Part shown: positions 60,501 through 64,000 of the stretch, piece after piece | How positions within the stretch are numbered: position 1 is the first letter of the stretch | Layout: every line of letters starts with the position of its first letter | Source of the DNA: Euwallacea fornicatus | Taxonomy: Eukaryota; Arthropoda; Insecta; Coleoptera; Curculionidae | Reading direction: 5' to 3' | Length of the DNA stretch: 64,000 nt | Assembly (NCBI RefSeq): GCF_040115645.1 | Contig: NC_089568.1 | Span: 2,108,001-2,172,000 of the forward strand | The notes under the pieces: model-generated | Databases searched by the model: none | The model's input: only the letters and a program-made list of their open reading frames with translations | Told to the model about the DNA's origin: nothing | Program-made: the position numbers and the translations under genes

Positions 60501-62059
60501 ACTTTGAATTATATATGTATATATCAGAAGTATATGTTATTCACCCCTGTTTATGAAGTATTTAAAATCTGCTTGCCACCCTATAAAATAATGGTGAGAC
60601 AATATAAATAATAAATATTTAAAGAAAAATTTGAATTTCTAAATTTATATGTTGCAGAGGAGTGATGAAATTAAAATTTAAAAAGCTAAACCACCTGTTA
60701 TTGCACCTATAATAGTACAGGAAGAATATCTCACTAGATCTAATCCATATAGAACCACAAAATTATTCCAAAATCATCCCTTCAAACTACTTCCAGCAGT
60801 ATCAACTTATCTAGGGGTTAAAATTACAGATATCACACTTTTAAAAAAGTAAACATTTTTTATCATACTTTAATTGAATTATTTTCTTTTATAATAAAAC
60901 CTAAATCAGGGAAAGTGGCTTTAAAGAGCATTTATAGTTGAAGATGGGGATGCAAATATATTTCATCCCTGTGTAAAACCTACACAGTACCCACCTGAAC
61001 TATACAACAATTATAGATACTACTTTTTAAATACACAATGGTATGATCATGGAATATGTTAATCCCATCTCCCAATTATGACATAACAGATAACAACTGA
61101 ACTCACCCCATCATCCCTCGGAATGATACCTAAAGCAAGTTAGTAACCTAACAGTGTCATAAATAAATGAAAAAGTTAATACTAAAACACAAGCTGCAGA
61201 CTGTATGACCCCAATCTATCTATTTAAAATTTAAAAGGACAAACCACATGTTGTGGCATTTAAGTAACAACAATGCTTAGTTTACATTTGAGTTCCCTTT
61301 CAAAATCACCTCTTAAAATTTGATCAAACAATAACTACAAAGTCTATAGTCCTATACAAAATTTTAAAGAATATGAAATAGGAATAGAGCAGCAGATCTT
61401 TGTTCTAAAGCCAATTCTAAAATAGCCTTGCTTAGGTCAGCAATCAGACAGGATGACCTCATTATGAACTTTAAAATTTAAAAGGACAATTTAACTCTAT
61501 ACTTAAAAATGTTCATATAGATAAAAAAAATGAATGAAGTTTCTCATATATGAAATTTTATAAGAAAACAGTAAATGTTGGCAAGGGGTGGTCTGTGTAC
61601 CCTGCAATTTGCACTACCTCGCAAAATGAAAATTAATGTACCCCTCAAACATAGGAACTTCCTTTACATCACGGAATAAATCAATATTACCGGAAATTAG
61701 CACGAGAGGGTTACAATTTCACCAACCAATTTGATAGTATAATAGATAAGTGCCATTGCAAAGCACATTTTTTGGGGCCTAAAAATACCAACTAAATAAA
61801 CAGGTATAAGGGCGGTCGATGGCTTAAATGAATTCTTGTATGCCTAGGAAATGTCTCCACATAAAAACATGATCGAGACTTATGCATAGGGTGAGTTTAG
61901 AAGGCCAAACTGCGTAGAACTCACGCCTCATTGTGCACATAACCCCCAAATTTTAAACCAATATTTTTCAGGAAGTACTACTTCCAGGGATAAAATTTTT
62001 ATTTCAGGATGAACTTAGAAGTTCCCTTAATCATATAAACTTAAGTTCAGTACACTTAC
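57531..62059 (-). other. Probable Cyclin E leader intron
   Basis: A strong minus-strand donor (GAAG followed by GTAAGT, last exon base 62060) and an acceptor TACTTCATAG ending at 57531, 45 bp before the Cyclin E ATG, would join a 5'-UTR exon to coding exon 1 across about 4.5 kb. No coding potential was seen inside. Its sequence is AT-rich and holds a degenerate internal repeat family. Needs transcript evidence. Confidence 0.5.
58031..61490. repeat. Degenerate interspersed repeat family in CycE leader intron
   Basis: A consensus like TGACC-ATTAT-ACTTTAAAATTTAAAAGGAC followed by AAACCACCTGTTGTGGCA recurs. Clearest copies are at 58031-58064, 60671-60706, 61206-61260 and 61454-61490; partial ones are at 59649-59680 and 60074-60100. 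Copies lie in the same orientation at irregular spacing (about 240 to 1,000 bp). Downstream blocks also partly align, for example ATAGAGCCACAATATTA at about 59698 with ATAGAACCACAAAATTA at about 60747. Confidence 0.55.
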
Positions 62060-62841
62060 CTTCAAAACTCACCCCCAGTATTTTTCCAAGTGACACCACA
62101 CCGTTTTTTGGTTAGATCTCAATTTCTGTGAACACTACGCATAAAAGCAATTTACTTTAGGGCTTAAAAACCTTTTAAAAGAGTTTTTGATACTTTTTGG
62201 GATATATGTAGAGGTTCGGATAATTCTTTGCTACGTGGAGCCTCTGAATAACCGACTAAAAATACCCCAGCACCCTCTTTTTATCCCGCCAAGTAGAGGA
62301 AAATGGTAAAATTTTAGGCGGGCAAAGCTTTTACGCTTGTGCGCATCCAACTTTAGACAGATACGTTGCAAATATTTTTTAGGGTTTTTAGGAGGAACAC
62401 CGGAAATTTTCTCTATTTACACTTAAAACTGACCCCGGGATAGCGGTAAAAGAGCAGAGTAAATAAAATTAACAACAAATAGAAGGAATATTTTGAGCAG
62501 GATATTTAAACGTTGGTTGGGTTGCCTATCTTGCGAATGACAGAGAGCTTCAATCACAACAAATATTAGGAGACAAAAATTACATGAAAACCATCAACAT
62601 TTTCCACTTTGGCTAAAGGAAAATGTCAATCCATGCTTCCTCCATCGATTCCCACCAATAGCGCACTTTGTTTCATTTAGTTTTCAAGTAAAAACTTAAG
62701 AATTCCGACACAATATTTTCAACAAATATCACCTGTTCCTACAGCTGACAACCAAAACACAAATGAAGTTTGTAGCTCGATCATCTGACGTTTCGTTTCC
62801 TCAGGGCCGTTTTCGGTCGGCGGGAATCTCTGATGACGTAA
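62060..62841 (-). promoter_or_regulatory. Probable Cyclin E promoter / 5'-UTR exon with E2F and CRE sites
   Basis: CpG-richer than its surroundings. E2F-type cores: TCCCGCC at 62284-62290, GGCGGGC at about 62317-62323 (weaker) and GGCGGGAA at 62819-62826 (TTCCCGCC on the minus strand, a close consensus match). CRE/ATF cores: TGACGT at 62786-62791 and TGACGTAA at 62834-62841. The downstream border is the donor after 62060. Cyclin E is a classical E2F target, which fits, but the sites could also serve an unseen plus-strand gene to the right. Confidence 0.45.
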
Positions 62842-64000
62842 CCTGTGATGTCGGCAGGGGACATTTAACTGCATTCCAATCTGTATTTTCGCATTGTCGA
62901 CATTTTTTAGTTATTTTTAGAACGTTAAAGCCATGGAAAAAGCATTAAATAGGTATTTGGTCAGTTTGATGCCTTTTTTTAACGTTGCAGAGTTTCTTCT
63001 ACAAGAAACCTATGGATTATTATTAGAATTTAATATTCTCATCTAGATAAAACAGTAACAGCAGGTGTAAAATGAAGTAAATACCAGTACGAACTACTTT
63101 CATTACATACTTTAAAAATCAGAGATTATTTTTTCTAGCCCATTGAGGTCCAACTGGCCCAGTCATGTAATTTCAAAAAAATCCTACTGGAAATCAATTT
63201 TACAGACTTTCTGTTTTTCGTTGCATCACAGCCACCTCCAACCGTTATTTTAATCATGATTTCAGTATGTTATTGACCCTTTTCACCCTTGAATCACTAC
63301 TAACTTCCTATTCTATAGAACAGAAATAAATTATTTTCTCTTGTCTAATCAAATTTTCGCATACATCAGTTTTTGTATTAAGGCGAAGGCGCCAGGCAAA
63401 GATAGCAAGATCCATTTTCATCTTACACATAAGGTTTTTCGGACAATTTTCTACAGAGGTCTGTTACCGCAGTTACTGCATAGTTATACATACATATCAC
63501 ATGAAAAACGTATTACAATATTCATGTTCTAGGAAGAACCTTCTTCGAACATGCACTTGAACTGAATTTTAATGTTTACTGTGTTTTGTGTTTTAATAGG
63601 TTTTACATTTTTTTATTATTCCTCAAGAGTCGTAGTAGTGTTTCTTTAAACATATATCATATCGTGTTTGATTCAACGTTTTTCAATTGCAAATCATTAA
63701 GTCTATAATAGGGTGCTTCACCTTATTTTGACGCCCTCCTCTAACATGATCTCTGATGACTACAATGGTAAGTTCAGGGGGGGTCAAAGTAAGATGTTTG
63801 TTATTTTACATACATAATATGTTTAATTTAAGATAATCTTAACTTCCTGGTTGTTTCCAAATGTTGGTACACTTCTGATCAACCTACAGTTTTTTAATAC
63901 AGCTTAAATTAAATAACATGATAGAACTTTTGAATTAACTGACAATGCGCTTAAAACTCGCCTAAATAGAGTATAAAACTAATGTAATTCAAACTCAAAT
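62842..64000. other. Right-hand flank, no gene recognised
   Basis: AT-rich sequence; frames such as 63341-63532 show no motif. Could be the upstream region of Cyclin E or the start of a neighbouring locus. Confidence 0.35.

Noticed and set aside
1..64000. tRNA and rRNA genes
   Set aside because: I looked for tRNA B-box-like GGTTCGA-type sequences; one hit near 39868 lies in GT92 coding sequence and does not fold as a tRNA. No rRNA segments were recognised.

Overview
The window looks like an insect nuclear genome, probably a beetle or relative, although the order is a guess. It is AT-rich, has many introns (some only 50-55 bp), carries mariner and piggyBac relics, and its conserved genes have clear animal orthologues. 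Four spliced protein-coding genes could be assembled. For each one, all splice joins that could be checked keep the reading frame.

Layout. (1) 536-3696, minus: an unrecognised, largely disordered protein whose five visible exons all join in the same phase and which runs off the left edge. (2) 3697-16808: gene-poor DNA holding a 1.27-kb mariner fossil (6155-7428), an internally deleted piggyBac-like relic (9664-10222), a 40-bp hairpin-bearing direct repeat (11899-12010) and a 1.36-kb Tc1/mariner-type element with about 80-bp terminal inverted repeats (12824-14179). (3) 16953-23573, plus: a complete eight-exon BuGZ/ZNF207 orthologue (406 aa; two zinc fingers plus the Bub3-binding GLEBS motif). 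(4) 29316-40191, minus: a complete four-exon glycosyltransferase family 92 gene (478 aa; type II membrane protein) whose 8.3-kb first intron has been a landing site for transposons. (5) 40192-53950: a transposon graveyard in which related elements begin with TACAGGGTG, have long inverted termini and often keep only the C-terminal end of a transposase. (6) 53951-57485, minus: a complete seven-exon Cyclin E (583 aa), with a probable 5'-UTR exon and E2F/CRE-bearing promoter about 4.5 kb upstream near 62.1-62.8 kb.

Functionally, BuGZ (spindle assembly and kinetochore Bub3 loading) and Cyclin E (G1/S control) are both cell-cycle genes, but their proximity shows no sign of co-regulation. GT92 is a secretory-pathway enzyme. 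No tRNA, rRNA or CRISPR array was recognised. The most interesting unexplained structures are a degenerate repeat family inside the Cyclin E leader intron, the C-terminus-plus-long-TIR architecture shared by many transposon copies, and an exon-like open unit at 50680-50988 interrupted by one TGA.
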